Assembly (NCBI RefSeq): GCF_002024505.1
Contig: NZ_CP019402.1
Location: forward strand, 3,472,001-3,536,000
Length of the DNA: 64,000 nucleotides
Direction: 5' to 3'
Origin: Plantibacter flavus
Lineage (GTDB): Bacteria; Actinomycetota; Actinomycetes; Actinomycetales; Microbacteriaceae
In this document: piece by piece, positions 9,570 to 17,227 of the stretch
Numbering within the stretch: position 1 is the stretch's first letter
Layout of the letters: each line of letters starts with the position of its first letter
The notes under the pieces: model-generated
The model's database searches: none
The model's input: only the letters and a program-made list of their open reading frames with translations
What the model was told of the DNA's origin: nothing
Made by a program: the position numbers and the translations under genes

Positions 9570-9574
9570 CGGCG

Positions 9575-10711
9575 TCAGATCGTGACGCCAACCACCACGG
9601 GCTCGGGCTGCAGGAGGACGCCGAACTCGGCGTGGACGCGTGCCTGCACGAAGCGGGCGAGTTCCGCGATCTCCGTCGCGGTCGCTCCCCCACGGTTTGT
9701 GAGCGCGAGTGTGTGCTTCGTGGAGACCGCAGCGCGCGATCCGGGAAGCGCGAACCCGCGACGGACACCCGCGCGCTCGATCAGCCAGGCGGCCGAGAGC
9801 TTCGCCAGGCGTTCCACGGGAGCCGGGCGAGGCGGATTGACGACCTCCCCGAGCGGGAAGACATACTCGGTGTCGTCGTCGGCCGGTGGGTCCACCGGCC
9901 ACCACGGCGCGTCCCCCGGCAGTGACCGGGCGACGTGCTCGGACACGATCGGGTTCGTGAAGAACGACCCCGCGCTGGCGGTGTCGGGGTCGTCGGGATC
10001 GAGCACCATGCCCTTCGACGCCCGGAGCGCGAGCACGGTCGTGCGCACCTGGGCCAGGCGCACCTGCTCGCCGACCTCCACGCCGAGCGCGAAGGCGAGC
10101 TGCTGGTAGGCGATCGGTGCTGCCAGGCCGTCGGCGCCGACGTCGTCGAGGTCGATGATGATCGCCACGACCACACCGGAGCGCTCAGGCTCTCCGCCTC
10201 CGTGACGCTTCAGGACCGACGTCCGGTAGCCGAGCCCGAGCTCCGCGGCCGGAACTCGCTCGACGGCCTGCGACTCCTCGTCGAGCAGGTCGACGGCGAC
10301 GAGCGACGACACGATCTCCTGCCCGTAGGCGCCGATGTTCTGCACGGGCGCGGCGCCGCAGGATCCCGGGATGCCGGAGAGCGCCTCGATGCCCGCCCAG
10401 CCGTGCTCCACGGTGAAGGCGACGAGCGCGTCCCAGTCCTCACCGGCCTGCACCCGCAGGCGGACCCGACCGGACGGAGCGTCGAGGCGTTCGATGCCGC
10501 GGTTCGCCGCCCGGATGACGGTCGCGTCGAGGGGCTCGTCGCCGATCAGCAGGTTCGATCCGCCGCCGAGCAACAGCCACGGCTCATCGGTGTTCCAGAC
10601 GTCGAGCACGGCCTCGATCAGCTCGGCCTCGCTCGCGCACTCCACGAAGCCCGCGGCCGGCCCACCGACCCCGAGGGTGGTGAGCTCGCTCAGACGGATG
10701 GCGTCGTTCAT
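9575..10711 (-). CDS. murB: UDP-N-acetylenolpyruvoylglucosamine reductase
   Basis: The 378-residue cytosolic flavoprotein reduces UDP-GlcNAc-enolpyruvate to UDP-MurNAc, the second committed step of peptidoglycan synthesis. Signatures are TTLGVGGPA, the FAD-binding LLLGGGSNLLI, GIEALSGIPGSCGAAPVQNIGAYGQE and GSFFTNP with the catalytic Ser. The C-terminal part contains AAWLIERAG and KHTLALTNRG, expected for a type I MurB. CGGAGG lies just before ATG 10711. Two MaoC-type dehydratase genes lie directly upstream on the same strand, 11 bp away, a grouping seen in other actinobacteria, so the three are probably co-transcribed. Confidence 0.96.
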   Translation of the reverse strand: MNDAIRLSELTTLGVGGPAAGFVECASEAELIEAVLDVWNTDEPWLLLGGGSNLLIGDEPLDATVIRAANRGIERLDAPSGRVRLRVQAGEDWDALVAFTVEHGWAGIEALSGIPGSCGAAPVQNIGAYGQEIVSSLVAVDLLDEESQAVERVPAAELGLGYRTSVLKRHGGGEPERSGVVVAIIIDLDDVGADGLAAPIAYQQLAFALGVEVGEQVRLAQVRTTVLALRASKGMVLDPDDPDTASAGSFFTNPIVSEHVARSLPGDAPWWPVDPPADDDTEYVFPLGEVVNPPRPAPVERLAKLSAAWLIERAGVRRGFALPGSRAAVSTKHTLALTNRGGATATEIAELARFVQARVHAEFGVLLQPEPVVVGVTI

Positions 10712-10722
10712 GGTCCTCCGGG

Positions 10723-11154
10723 TCAGGCGAAGCTGATGACGAGCTGCGCCTTGCCGAGCACCGTCTGCTCGGCGTAGGTGACGGTGAGGTCGACGCGCGC
10801 GGTACGCGCTTCCTCGTCGACCTTGCCCACCTTGGCGAGGATCTGGAGGTCGGCGCCGGTCTCGGGGTCGACGACGACCGGTCGAGTGAACCGCACCTGG
10901 TACTCGAGCACCCGTCCAGGGTCGCCGATCCAGTCGACGACCGGCTGCGCCGCGATCCCCATCGTCAGCATGCCGTGGGCGAGCACTCCCGGCAGCCCGA
11001 CGGACGCGGCGACGTCGTCGCGGTAGTGGATGGGGTTGAAGTCTCCGGAGGCTCCGGCGTACCGCACGAGGGCGTCGCGCGTCAGATGGACGGTCCGCTC
11101 CGCGACGACGTCTCCGACGGCCGGCATGGTCGGGGTCTGCTGCACGTCGCTCAT
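10723..11154 (-). CDS. MaoC-family hydratase, HadB-like (3R)-hydroxyacyl dehydratase subunit
   Basis: The 143-residue protein is a single hot-dog domain with the R-hydratase catalytic motif: YAGASGDFNPIHYRDD holds the Asp and His, followed by LPGVLAHGMLTMG. In mycobacteria HadB is the catalytic partner of HadA or HadC in fatty acid elongation. The partner gene overlaps by ATGA, which supports a heterodimer. Whether the substrate here is an ACP- or CoA-linked 3-hydroxyacyl group cannot be told from sequence. The organism type makes no mycolic acids as far as the window shows, so a role in ordinary lipid metabolism is more likely. Confidence 0.88.
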   Translation of the reverse strand: MSDVQQTPTMPAVGDVVAERTVHLTRDALVRYAGASGDFNPIHYRDDVAASVGLPGVLAHGMLTMGIAAQPVVDWIGDPGRVLEYQVRFTRPVVVDPETGADLQILAKVGKVDEEARTARVDLTVTYAEQTVLGKAQLVISFA

Positions 11155-11594
11155 CCTTCGTCTCCTCGCACCACGAGCGTCGAGGTCGCGGTGACCACCG
11201 GCTCACCGGCGGCATCGGTCATGACCGAGTCGCACGTCACCATCGAGTGGCCGCCCAGAGACTTCACCGCGGTGACGGTCAGCTGCGCGGTGAGCTCGTC
11301 GCCGGCGACGATCGGACGGTGGTGCTCGAAGCGCTGGTCGCCGTGGACCACCCGGCTGAAGTCGATACCCGCGTCGGGTGCGGCGAGCAGTTGCTGGAGC
11401 GTGTGCTCCTGGACGACGACGGGGAAGGTGGGCGGCGCCACGACGTCGGCGTATCCTGCGGCGCGGGCCGCCTCCGGGTCGAGGTTGATCGGGTTCGTCG
11501 CGAAGACGGCCCGCGAGAACTCGCGGATCTTCTCGCGTCCGACCAGGTACGGGGCGACGGGCGGGAAGACCCGTCCGGCGAGCTCTGGGTTCAC
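11151..11594 (-). CDS. FAS1-type dehydratase N-domain protein, HadA-like partner subunit
   Basis: The 147-residue protein is a hot-dog domain of the MaoC N-terminal type that pairs with HadB-like subunits. It has the family layout (NPELAGRVFPPVAPYLVGREKIREF, APPTFPVV, FEHHRPIVAGDELTA) and lacks the catalytic Asp/His pair found in its partner, as HadA does. GTG 11594 is preferred over GTG 11600 because the GGAGG upstream is eight bases from the former and only two from the latter. It overlaps the downstream hadB-like gene by four bases, so translation is probably coupled. Confidence 0.85.
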   Translation of the reverse strand: MNPELAGRVFPPVAPYLVGREKIREFSRAVFATNPINLDPEAARAAGYADVVAPPTFPVVVQEHTLQQLLAAPDAGIDFSRVVHGDQRFEHHRPIVAGDELTAQLTVTAVKSLGGHSMVTCDSVMTDAAGEPVVTATSTLVVRGDEG

Positions 11595-11654
11595 TGACAC
11601 GCCCTCCAGCCTACCCGCTGCCCCGGCCGGGAGGCCGGGCACGGAGGCGGTCGG

Positions 11655-12452
11655 TCAGGAGCGCTTGAGCGCCTGGAACACCATGCGGATGGCGATGACC
11701 ACGAGGAACGCCGCGAAGAGCAGGTTGCCGACGAACGGCGGGACGACCGATGCGACGATGGCGCCGAGGGCGGTGGTCGTGCACGCGGCGATGCCGATGA
11801 TGGCTGCGGCCGTGAGGTCGACGTTGCCTCGCCGGACGTTGCCGATGGTGCCGGAGATCGCGGTCGGCACCATCATGAGCAGCGAGGTGCCCTTGGCGCT
11901 GAGGTCGCTCGCGCCGAACAGGAGGATGAGCATCGGCACGACGACGACCCCGCCGCCGATGCCGAGCAGCCCCGACAGGACGCCGGTCAGGAAGCCGAGC
12001 ACGATAAGGCCGATGATCGAGCCGACGTGCAGATCGATCTCCGCCGTGCGGGACGGGACGATCAGGAACAGCGAGACCACCACGACGAGCAGGAAGCCGA
12101 TGAAGCCCCACTGGAGCGCCCTCTTGGGGAGCTTGGAGAGGAGGTAGCTGCCGAGTTGTGCGCCGCCGATCGCGCCGATCGCCAGGAGGATCGCCGCCAC
12201 CCAGTCGACGGTGCCGTTCACCGCGTACGACACGACGCCGACGAGCGAGGTCGGGACGATCGCCGCGAGCGACGTCCCCGCGGCGAGCCGCTGGCCGAAG
12301 CCGAGGAGGAAGACGACGGCCGGGACGATGAGGATGCCGCCGCCGACCCCGAACAGCCCGGAGAGGAATCCGGCGGTCAGCCCGATACCGATGAGCCAGG
12401 CGATGCCCGACGGGGAGCGGACCGGACGGCCGGTCGGGTCGCTTCCGTTCAC
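11655..12452 (-). CDS. TauE/SafE family sulfite or anion exporter
   Basis: The 265-residue membrane protein belongs to the TauE/SafE (DUF81) family. The repeated Gly-rich signature is seen twice: GFLSGLFGVGGGILIVPAVV near residues 25-45 and GVLSGLLGIGGGVVVVPMLI in the second half, each followed by AAGTSLAAIVPTS or AKGTSLLMMVPTA. About eight transmembrane helices are visible. Family members export sulfite, sulfoacetate or other organosulfur anions; the substrate here is unknown. GTG 12452 overlaps the stop of the upstream phosphatase gene by four bases (GTGA), so the two are co-translated. Confidence 0.9.
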   Translation of the reverse strand: MNGSDPTGRPVRSPSGIAWLIGIGLTAGFLSGLFGVGGGILIVPAVVFLLGFGQRLAAGTSLAAIVPTSLVGVVSYAVNGTVDWVAAILLAIGAIGGAQLGSYLLSKLPKRALQWGFIGFLLVVVVSLFLIVPSRTAEIDLHVGSIIGLIVLGFLTGVLSGLLGIGGGVVVVPMLILLFGASDLSAKGTSLLMMVPTAISGTIGNVRRGNVDLTAAAIIGIAACTTTALGAIVASVVPPFVGNLLFAAFLVVIAIRMVFQALKRS

Positions 12453-13039
12453 TGCGCGCTGGAGCCGGACAGCGCCGTCTCGAGCGAGGGCGTCGTGCGA
12501 GCGGTACCGGCGTCCAGGAGTGACCAACCGGAGTCCGTCGCCTCGATGACCGACACGGAGCAGTTCTCCAGCGGTGGGACCGTCGTGCCGGAGAGGTGGC
12601 TGAGGGTGAGCCGGATGAGCGTGCCGTGGCTCACGACGAGGACGTTCTGCCCGGGGAAGTCGCGTGCGATGGCGTCGATGCCACGCAGTCCGCGCTCGAT
12701 GACCGACTCCTCGGTCTCGAGGTTCGGGTACTGGTGGTCGGGCCAGTTCTCGAGGACCATCTGCGCCGTCGCGCCCTCGGCGTCGCCGTAGTGGCGCTCG
12801 ACCACGTCCGGGTAGGTGGGGCCGAGCTCGAGACCCAGCGCATCCGCGATGATCTGCGCGGTCTCGCGTGCGCGCCCGAGTGGGGAGCTGACGACGACGT
12901 CCCAGGTGCCGGTGAGCCGAGGGGCGACCGTGGCCGCCTGCTCCCGCCCGGTGTCGTTCAGGGGGATGTCCGTCGTGCCCTGCAGCCGTCGTTCGAAGTT
13001 CCAAGCGGTCTGTCCGTGACGGATGAGGGCGATGGTCAT
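12449..13039 (-). CDS. Histidine phosphatase superfamily protein
   Basis: The 196-residue protein carries the RHGQT phosphohistidine motif at residues 7-11 and the second catalytic His in VLVVSHGTLIR. GRARETAQIIADALG and LNDTGREQA complete the phosphoglycerate mutase-like fold. Proteins of this length are usually phosphatases on sugar phosphates, nucleotides or cobalamin intermediates rather than glycolytic mutases; the substrate is unknown. The ATG at 13039 lies six bases after TAGGCT, which suggests a leaderless mRNA. The exporter gene downstream is translationally coupled to it. Confidence 0.9.
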   Translation of the reverse strand: MTIALIRHGQTAWNFERRLQGTTDIPLNDTGREQAATVAPRLTGTWDVVVSSPLGRARETAQIIADALGLELGPTYPDVVERHYGDAEGATAQMVLENWPDHQYPNLETEESVIERGLRGIDAIARDFPGQNVLVVSHGTLIRLTLSHLSGTTVPPLENCSVSVIEATDSGWSLLDAGTARTTPSLETALSGSSAQ

Positions 13040-13048
13040 GTCTCCAGC

Positions 13049-13402
13049 CTAACCGGCGTCGGACCGAGCTCCTCCGGTCTCAGGACGACGGGGAGCGCAC
13101 GACTCGGCGTCGGCGTCCTTGGCCCATCGGATCCGGATGGGTCCGCGGACCGTCGCGCGGTCGACCGCCTCGTCGCCCTGCGTGATCCGCACCCGGCCCT
13201 CGTCGACCAAGCGCCAGGCGACCCGGCGGGTGTCGTCCATCAGCGCTCGCCAGTCGTCCCCGCCGACGGCTCGGGCCACGTCGGACGGACAGATGGACGA
13301 CGTCGCGGCCCGCTTCCCCAGCAGGTCGAGCATCGTCGACTCCAGGAGGTCGTCGTCCACGGCTGCCGCAGGCCTCGGGTCCGGTGCGGCTTCGTCGGTC
13401 AT
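13049..13402 (-). CDS. DUF3253 winged-helix domain protein
   Basis: The 117-residue protein matches DUF3253: a helical LLESTMLDLLGKRAATSSICPSDVARAVG-like first half, then WRALMDDTRRVAWRLVDEG and the strand RVRITQGDEAVD ending in RGPIRIRW. The family is thought to fold as a winged helix and has no established function. The last 20 residues are a non-conserved Arg/Glu-rich tail. The ATG lies six bases after CATACT. It is ten bases upstream of the phosphatase gene on the same strand and may share its transcript. Confidence 0.85.
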   Translation of the reverse strand: MTDEAAPDPRPAAAVDDDLLESTMLDLLGKRAATSSICPSDVARAVGGDDWRALMDDTRRVAWRLVDEGRVRITQGDEAVDRATVRGPIRIRWAKDADAESCAPRRPETGGARSDAG

Positions 13403-13423
13403 GGTCCCAGTATGCGCGCGCCG

Positions 13424-13546
13424 CTACGCGAGGTCGGCGTGCTGGGCCAGGTCCGCATGTTGCGCGACGAACGCCCGGGCGAGGCGCTTCGTGACGCCGA
13501 GTTCCGCGACGAGATGCTCGAGGTCCGGTGCCCAACGCGCGATGGC
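13424..13546 (-). pseudogene. Truncated C-terminal fragment of an unidentified gene
   Basis: Read on the minus strand, 41 codons ending in TAG encode ARWAPDLEHLVAELGVTK and then a helical tail ending AQHADLAQHADLA. Third positions are about 85% G or C, so this was coding DNA. An in-frame TGA lies just upstream and there is no start codon between it and the fragment, so the 5' part of the gene is missing. The break coincides with the start of the phage-like fragment on the other strand. Confidence 0.5.
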
Positions 13547-13686
13547 TCCATCTGCACCTCACCATCACCTTCACCGCGGACGGCACCTGGAACAACGCCG
13601 ACATCGGCGTCACCACCGATCCGTATCCGTTCATCAACGCTCGCCTGAACGGCGAGGACCCCGTCCAACCACTCAAGGAGTCAGAC
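13528..13686 (+). pseudogene. C-terminal remnant of an M23-type endolysin/peptidase
   Basis: From about codon 5 the frame encodes WLHLHLTITF and then DIGVTTDPYPFINARL. An HxH strand followed by a DP(Y/L)PF(I/L)-type ending is typical of the last 40 residues of LytM/M23 peptidases, including phage endolysins. The catalytic HxxxD half and everything before it are absent, so this is a remnant. The frame runs on without a stop into the small gene at 13687; the codon after GAG at 13678 is TCA, one base from TGA, so a former stop may have been lost. Similarity is judged by eye. Confidence 0.45.
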
Positions 13687-13911
13687 ATGCCCAAGATCAT
13701 CAGCGTGCCAGGCGGCACCATCGCGCTCGTCACCGAGACGTTCGGCACGATGTACACGTCCACCAGCGGCGGGCAGGGCTTCTCCATCGCCGCCAACACG
13801 AAGGCGTACGGCCAGGTCACCGGCCTGACCCAGGACCAGGTCACGACGCTCGTCGCCGAGGCGAACGCCCGAGGACAGCGCATCGCCGACCTCGTCGCGG
13901 CCGCGCGGTAA
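13687..13911 (+). CDS. Small phage-like protein of unknown function
   Basis: The 74-residue protein starts at an ATG with AAGGAG exactly six bases upstream, the best ribosome binding site in this region. It begins MPKIISVPGGTIALVTETFG, has a Gly/Ser-rich middle (TSTSGGQGFS) and ends in an amphipathic helix with EANARGQRIADLVAAAR. I do not recognise a family. Its place right behind an endolysin tail and before a strong terminator suggests it is the last gene of a former phage lysis cassette, but this is inference. Confidence 0.55.
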   Translation: MPKIISVPGGTIALVTETFGTMYTSTSGGQGFSIAANTKAYGQVTGLTQDQVTTLVAEANARGQRIADLVAAAR

Positions 13912-13925
13912 CCCAGGCCGGCACG

Positions 13926-13966
13926 AGGAAGCCCCCGAGCAGACCGTAACTGCTCGGGGGCTTCCT
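13926..13966 (+). terminator. Strong terminator hairpin
   Basis: A perfect 16-bp stem (AGGAAGCCCCCGAGCA at 13926-13941 with its complement at 13951-13966) and a nine-base loop begin 14 bases after the small phage-like gene. It can also serve the SDR gene that converges from the right. Confidence 0.85.
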
Positions 13967-14013
13967 CCATTCTGCACCGTGCACGTCTCCTGCACAGCGC
14001 CCAGGCTCGATGC

Positions 14014-14715
14014 TCAGGCGAACTGGGCGTAGAACGCGTCAGGGTCGTGGGCGAGCGACGCCTTGACCATGGCGCTCCAGTCGTCGACGACGACCTCGGA
14101 TGCGCCGGCCGCGACGCCGTCGAGGCTCGCCCGTGCGACGTCCGCCGGGTCGACCATCGGGCCGTCGTAGCCGGCCATGATGTCGGTGTCGGCGGCCCCG
14201 AGGTGGAGCCCCTGCACCGTGACACCCTTCGGGGCGAGTTCCAGACGGACCGCGTTCGTCATGTTCCACGCCGCAGCCTTGGCCGCGGCGTATCCGCCGG
14301 AGCCGGGGTGGGCGAACCAGCTCAGGGCGGAGAGCACGTTGACGATCGTCCCTCCACCGTTCGCTTCGATCACCGGCGCGAACGCACGCACCATGGCGAG
14401 GTTGCCCCAGTAGTGCGTGTCCATCTCCCGCCGAGCGTCCGCCAGGTCGTCGGTCAGCATCGAGCCCTGCGTGGCGATCCCGGCGTTGTTGACGAGCAGG
14501 GTGACATCGGTCGCGATCTCGGCCGCCGCTGCGATGGACGCCTGATCGGTGATGTCGAGCTGCAGCACTTCCACGCCCGGGATGTCGACGAGTTCCGGGC
14601 GCCGCGCGGTGGCGTACACCTTCGAGGCCCCGCGCTCGAGCAACTGCACGACGAACCTGCGTCCGATGCCCCGGTTCGAGCCGGTGACGAGTGCGACGGA
14701 TCCTGCGATGTCCAT
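14014..14715 (-). CDS. Short-chain dehydrogenase/reductase (SDR)
   Basis: The 233-residue protein is a classical SDR. The cofactor motif VTGSNRGIG lies near residues 10-18, NNAGI near 91, the catalytic Ser in NVLSALSWF, and YAAAKAA (YxxxK) near residue 148. An Arg-Arg pair (TARRPEL) after strand 2 suggests NADPH. The substrate is unknown. AAGGGA just before ATG 14715 is a good ribosome binding site, and the leader of about 35 bases contrasts with the apparently leaderless genes nearby. The divergent MerR gene and an elongated-spacer promoter suggest it is induced through that regulator. Confidence 0.9.
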   Translation of the reverse strand: MDIAGSVALVTGSNRGIGRRFVVQLLERGASKVYATARRPELVDIPGVEVLQLDITDQASIAAAAEIATDVTLLVNNAGIATQGSMLTDDLADARREMDTHYWGNLAMVRAFAPVIEANGGGTIVNVLSALSWFAHPGSGGYAAAKAAAWNMTNAVRLELAPKGVTVQGLHLGAADTDIMAGYDGPMVDPADVARASLDGVAAGASEVVVDDWSAMVKASLAHDPDAFYAQFA

Positions 14716-14757
14716 GATTCCCTTCCGCGTGCGGGGCGATCCCGCAGCAGCCTGGTT

Positions 14758-14789
14758 AGGCTAAGACCTCACATCAATGTCAGGTGCAA
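14758..14789 (-). promoter_or_regulatory. MerR-type promoter of the SDR gene with 20-bp spacer and dyad
   Basis: On the minus strand TTGCAC (14784-14789) and TAGCCT (14758-14763) are separated by 20 bp. Inside the spacer ACCTCACAT-CA-ATGTCAGGT (14766-14785) forms a dyad with one mismatch. An over-long spacer holding the operator is the hallmark of MerR-activated promoters. Confidence 0.7.
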
Positions 14790-14807
14790 GCCAGGAACGG
14801 AAGCTCG

Positions 14808-15206
14808 ATGCGCATCGGAGATCTCGCGGCTCGGACCGGGGTGAGCGTCCGCTCGCTCCGCTACTACGAGGAGCAGGGGCTGCTCACCGCCACCCGCACG
14901 ACGAGTGGCCAGCGGACCTATGAACAAGCGGCGGTGGAACGCGTCGAGCTCGTGCAGCAGCTCTTCGCCGCCGGGCTGCCGAGCCGCACGATCGTCCAGC
15001 TGCTCCCCTGCGTCGATGCGGGCGTCGCGACGGCTGAGTCGCTCGCGCTGCTCCAGACCGAACGCGACCGCATCACCGCGCAGATGGCCGACCTCGAAGC
15101 AGCGCGCGCCCGCTTGGAAACGGTCATCGACATCACCCTCCACCCGACGCCGGAGCACTGCCCCGCGCTGCGCGAGGACCGCCGAGTCGAGCTGGACGCC
15201 GCCTGA
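14808..15206 (+). CDS. MerR family transcriptional regulator
   Basis: The 132-residue protein has the MerR winged helix at its N terminus: MRIGDLAARTGVSVRSLRYY and EEQGLL at residues 1-26, then RTYEQAAVERVELVQQL. A long dimerisation helix (ESLALLQTERDRITAQMADL) follows. The short C-terminal tail contains a single Cys (EHCPAL), so metal sensing of the CueR or ZntR type is unlikely. The first ATG with a nearby AGGAACGGAAG is at 14808. It is divergent from the SDR gene and its likely operator lies in the 92-bp gap. Confidence 0.9.
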   Translation: MRIGDLAARTGVSVRSLRYYEEQGLLTATRTTSGQRTYEQAAVERVELVQQLFAAGLPSRTIVQLLPCVDAGVATAESLALLQTERDRITAQMADLEAARARLETVIDITLHPTPEHCPALREDRRVELDAA

Positions 15207-15405
15207 CGTCCGTCTGGCACGGGAATGTCGGCGCTGGGATGATGCTGCCGATGCGGGGGTGGGGACACCGACTCGATGGACATCCGCACCCTCGGCCGAC
15301 TCGACCTCGATGGTCCCGGCCCGAGTCCGGAGCGCGGTCTCGGAACCCCGGACGAGCGCTTGAACGTTCCCGGGAGACGAGGACGGCATTGGAGCAGAAA
15401 CGCAA
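15207..15405. other. Non-coding gap before tRNA-Met terminator
   Basis: No gene is supported between the merR stop and the tRNA-Met terminator. A short frame from ATG 15276 runs through the terminator into the tRNA and is not credible. Confidence 0.5.
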
Positions 15406-15427
15406 AAGGCCCGGTCTCCCGGGCCTT
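15406..15427 (-). terminator. Intrinsic terminator after tRNA-Met
   Basis: AAGGCCCGG and its complement (15406-15414, 15419-15427) form a 9-bp stem with a TCTC loop. On the minus strand the stem is followed by TTTTGC, right behind the tRNA-Met 3' end. Confidence 0.8.
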
Positions 15428-15431
15428 GCTG

Positions 15432-15505
15432 TAGCAGGAGAGAGATTCGAACTCTCGACCTCACGATTATGAGTCGTGCGCTCTCACCAACTGAGCTACC
15501 CTGCC
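15432..15505 (-). tRNA. tRNA-Met (CAT)
   Basis: The 74-nt cloverleaf on the minus strand starts GGCAGGGTAGCTCAGTTGG and has the anticodon loop CTCATAA, giving anticodon CAT. The T arm GAGAGTTCGAATCTCTC is intact and the discriminator base is A; CCA is not encoded. The first acceptor pair is G-U, so this is an elongator rather than an initiator Met tRNA, though a CAT anticodon modified to read Ile cannot be excluded by eye. Confidence 0.9.
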
Positions 15506-15547
15506 ACGTCTCTCCGTATGCCGGCGAGAGCAGTGACGGAGAGAACG

Positions 15548-15619
<72 letters not shown>

Positions 15620-15699
15620 GCGAACCAGACCGCTCACGCGGAAATGGCACCAGTAGAGACTAGCATCCCCCGAGGGGTGCTTCGTACACCGGATCGGGA

Positions 15700-16638
15700 T
15701 CAGTTCGCGGCGAAGGTGTCCGCGGCGTGGACGACCTTCTGCAGGTACGACGCGGCCCCGTTGTACGAGCCGATCGCCGCGACCCAATCGGCTTCGATGC
15801 GGAGGTCCCGGCCACCGTGGCACAGGTAGTGCGCTGCGGCGAGCGCCGCGTCGTCGATCTGCTGTGGGTCCGCGACGCCGTCGCCGTCCCCGTCCGCTCC
15901 CCACCGCTGCCAGGTGGACGGGATGAACTGCATCGGGCCCACCGCGCGATCCCATCTGGCGTCGCCGTCGAAGGCGCCGCGGTCCGTGTCGGTGACGGCG
16001 TCGAACTCGGTGCCGGTGAGCGCCGGGCCGACGATGGGTGGAACGGCCCGACCGGCATCGTCGAGCGCACCGCCGAAGATCGTGCCGTGGCCGGACTCGA
16101 CACTGCCGAGCGCGGCCAGCGTGTTCCAGGCGATCCCGCAGCCCGGCTGCGTCTCCGCGACGGCGAGCGCCGCACCGGCGTAGGCGACCATCGCCCGCTC
16201 GGGGATGCCGAGGCGGAGCGCCGTGGCCGCCGACCAAGCACGGTCCACCCGGTCGGTGACGGCCGCCGGAGCCGTTCCGGCCGAGCCCGCTGCCGGGATG
16301 CCGGGGCCCTCGACGGCCGCGTGGGGCGCGGTTCCGAGGATCGAGTCCCGCGCTTCAGCTCGATTGACGAGCTCCGGCCCCCAGACGACGGCGGCGATCA
16401 CGACGGCGAGGCCGACGATCACTCCCGCCCCGCCGGCGACGAGCCATCCCACGCGGACGCCCGATCGACGGTTCCGGCGTGCGGCTGCGGTCGGTCGCCG
16501 GGAGCCGCTGCGTGCACCGGCCGGTCGGGGGCGCGGCTTTTGGGTCGAGCGAGCTGCGCCGGCCGTGCGTCGTCCTGGCACGGCCGTCTTCCGTCGTGCG
16601 GGCCGGCGGGCACCACTCCCCTTCGCCGATGTTCCCAC
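15700..16638 (-). CDS. Membrane-anchored lytic murein transglycosylase
   Basis: The 312-residue protein has a long basic, Arg/Ala-rich cytoplasmic N terminus, one transmembrane helix (WLVAGGAGVIVGLAVVIAAV) near residues 65-85 and an external transglycosylase domain. Catalytic-type residues are seen in ALGSVESGHGTIFGG (Glu), followed by AVGPMQFIPSTWQRWG and IDDAALAAAHYLC. It should cleave the MurNAc-GlcNAc bond of peptidoglycan. A paralogue with the same core is at 33948. GTG 16638 is chosen for the GGTGGA just upstream; GTG 16659 would add seven residues. tRNA-Thr and tRNA-Met follow on the same strand. Confidence 0.87.
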   Translation of the reverse strand: MGTSAKGSGARRPARRKTAVPGRRTAGAARSTQKPRPRPAGARSGSRRPTAAARRNRRSGVRVGWLVAGGAGVIVGLAVVIAAVVWGPELVNRAEARDSILGTAPHAAVEGPGIPAAGSAGTAPAAVTDRVDRAWSAATALRLGIPERAMVAYAGAALAVAETQPGCGIAWNTLAALGSVESGHGTIFGGALDDAGRAVPPIVGPALTGTEFDAVTDTDRGAFDGDARWDRAVGPMQFIPSTWQRWGADGDGDGVADPQQIDDAALAAAHYLCHGGRDLRIEADWVAAIGSYNGAASYLQKVVHAADTFAAN

Positions 16639-16711
16639 CGGTCCACCGTAGCCGGGCACTGGTGCCGGCGCGGTTCGCCCACGCGAGCCGGGTCAGCGGC
16701 ACGCCGCAGGT

Positions 16712-17089
16712 TCAGTGCTCCCGGGCAGCCTTCGCAGCCTTCTTGGCCTGGCGCTTCGCCCGAAGGTCCTTCGCGACGGCGACGCCCTTCTTGGCGGCGG
16801 CGTTCGCCTTCGTGCTGGCCTGCTTCGCTCCCTCGAACTCCGACGCGAGGACGGCGAGCCCGCCGACGGCGATGAGAGCACCCGGTCCGGGGAGCGGGAT
16901 CAGGGCCACGCCGAGCGCCACGGTGCCACCACCGACGACTCCGACACCCGCCCGGTACACCCGGTTCGCGGTCGGATTCCGACGGATGATGCCACGCGTC
17001 GTCCGGGCCGCTGATCCGGCGATGCCTCCCGCCTGCGCGGCGACGCGCTTCGCCGTGCTGCGGGCCGAGCCGTCCGATTCCGTCGTCAT
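16712..17089 (-). CDS. PGPGW-type transmembrane protein (TIGR02611-like)
   Basis: The 125-residue protein has a central hydrophobic hairpin with the family motif IPLPGPGALIAVGGLAVLA, flanked by a basic N-terminal segment and a C-terminal Lys/Ala-rich helix (AKRQAKKAAKAAREH). The function of this family is unknown. The ATG at 17089 lies six bases after TAGAGT, so a leaderless mRNA is likely. It is divergent from the GH13 gene and 73 bp upstream of the lytic transglycosylase gene on the same strand. Confidence 0.85.
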   Translation of the reverse strand: MTTESDGSARSTAKRVAAQAGGIAGSAARTTRGIIRRNPTANRVYRAGVGVVGGGTVALGVALIPLPGPGALIAVGGLAVLASEFEGAKQASTKANAAAKKGVAVAKDLRAKRQAKKAAKAAREH

Positions 17090-17215
17090 GTCCCCACTCT
17101 AAGCAGGGCGGGCGGGTCGGTGGCCGGGAATCCGGTCCGAATCGACGCACGCGCGCCGGCCCTGGCGACAGCGCGCCGGCCAGTCCACGAGCGGCGACAG
17201 GCTCCACAAATGGCC

Positions 17216-17221
17216 TAGGGT
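17216..17221 (+). promoter_or_regulatory. -10 hexamer TAGGGT, leaderless GH13 promoter
   Basis: TAGGGT ends six bases before ATG 17228, with GCGACA 16 bp further upstream as a weak -35. A direct repeat GCGCGCCGGCC occurs at 17151 and 17171 and could be a regulator site. Confidence 0.5.
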
Positions 17222-17227
17222 AGCGAC

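Noticed and set aside
15276..15434. Short plus-strand ORF starting MDIRTLGRLDLDG
   Set aside because: The start weakly recalls the N terminus of some regulators, but the frame runs through the tRNA-Met terminator into the tRNA, so it is not a gene.
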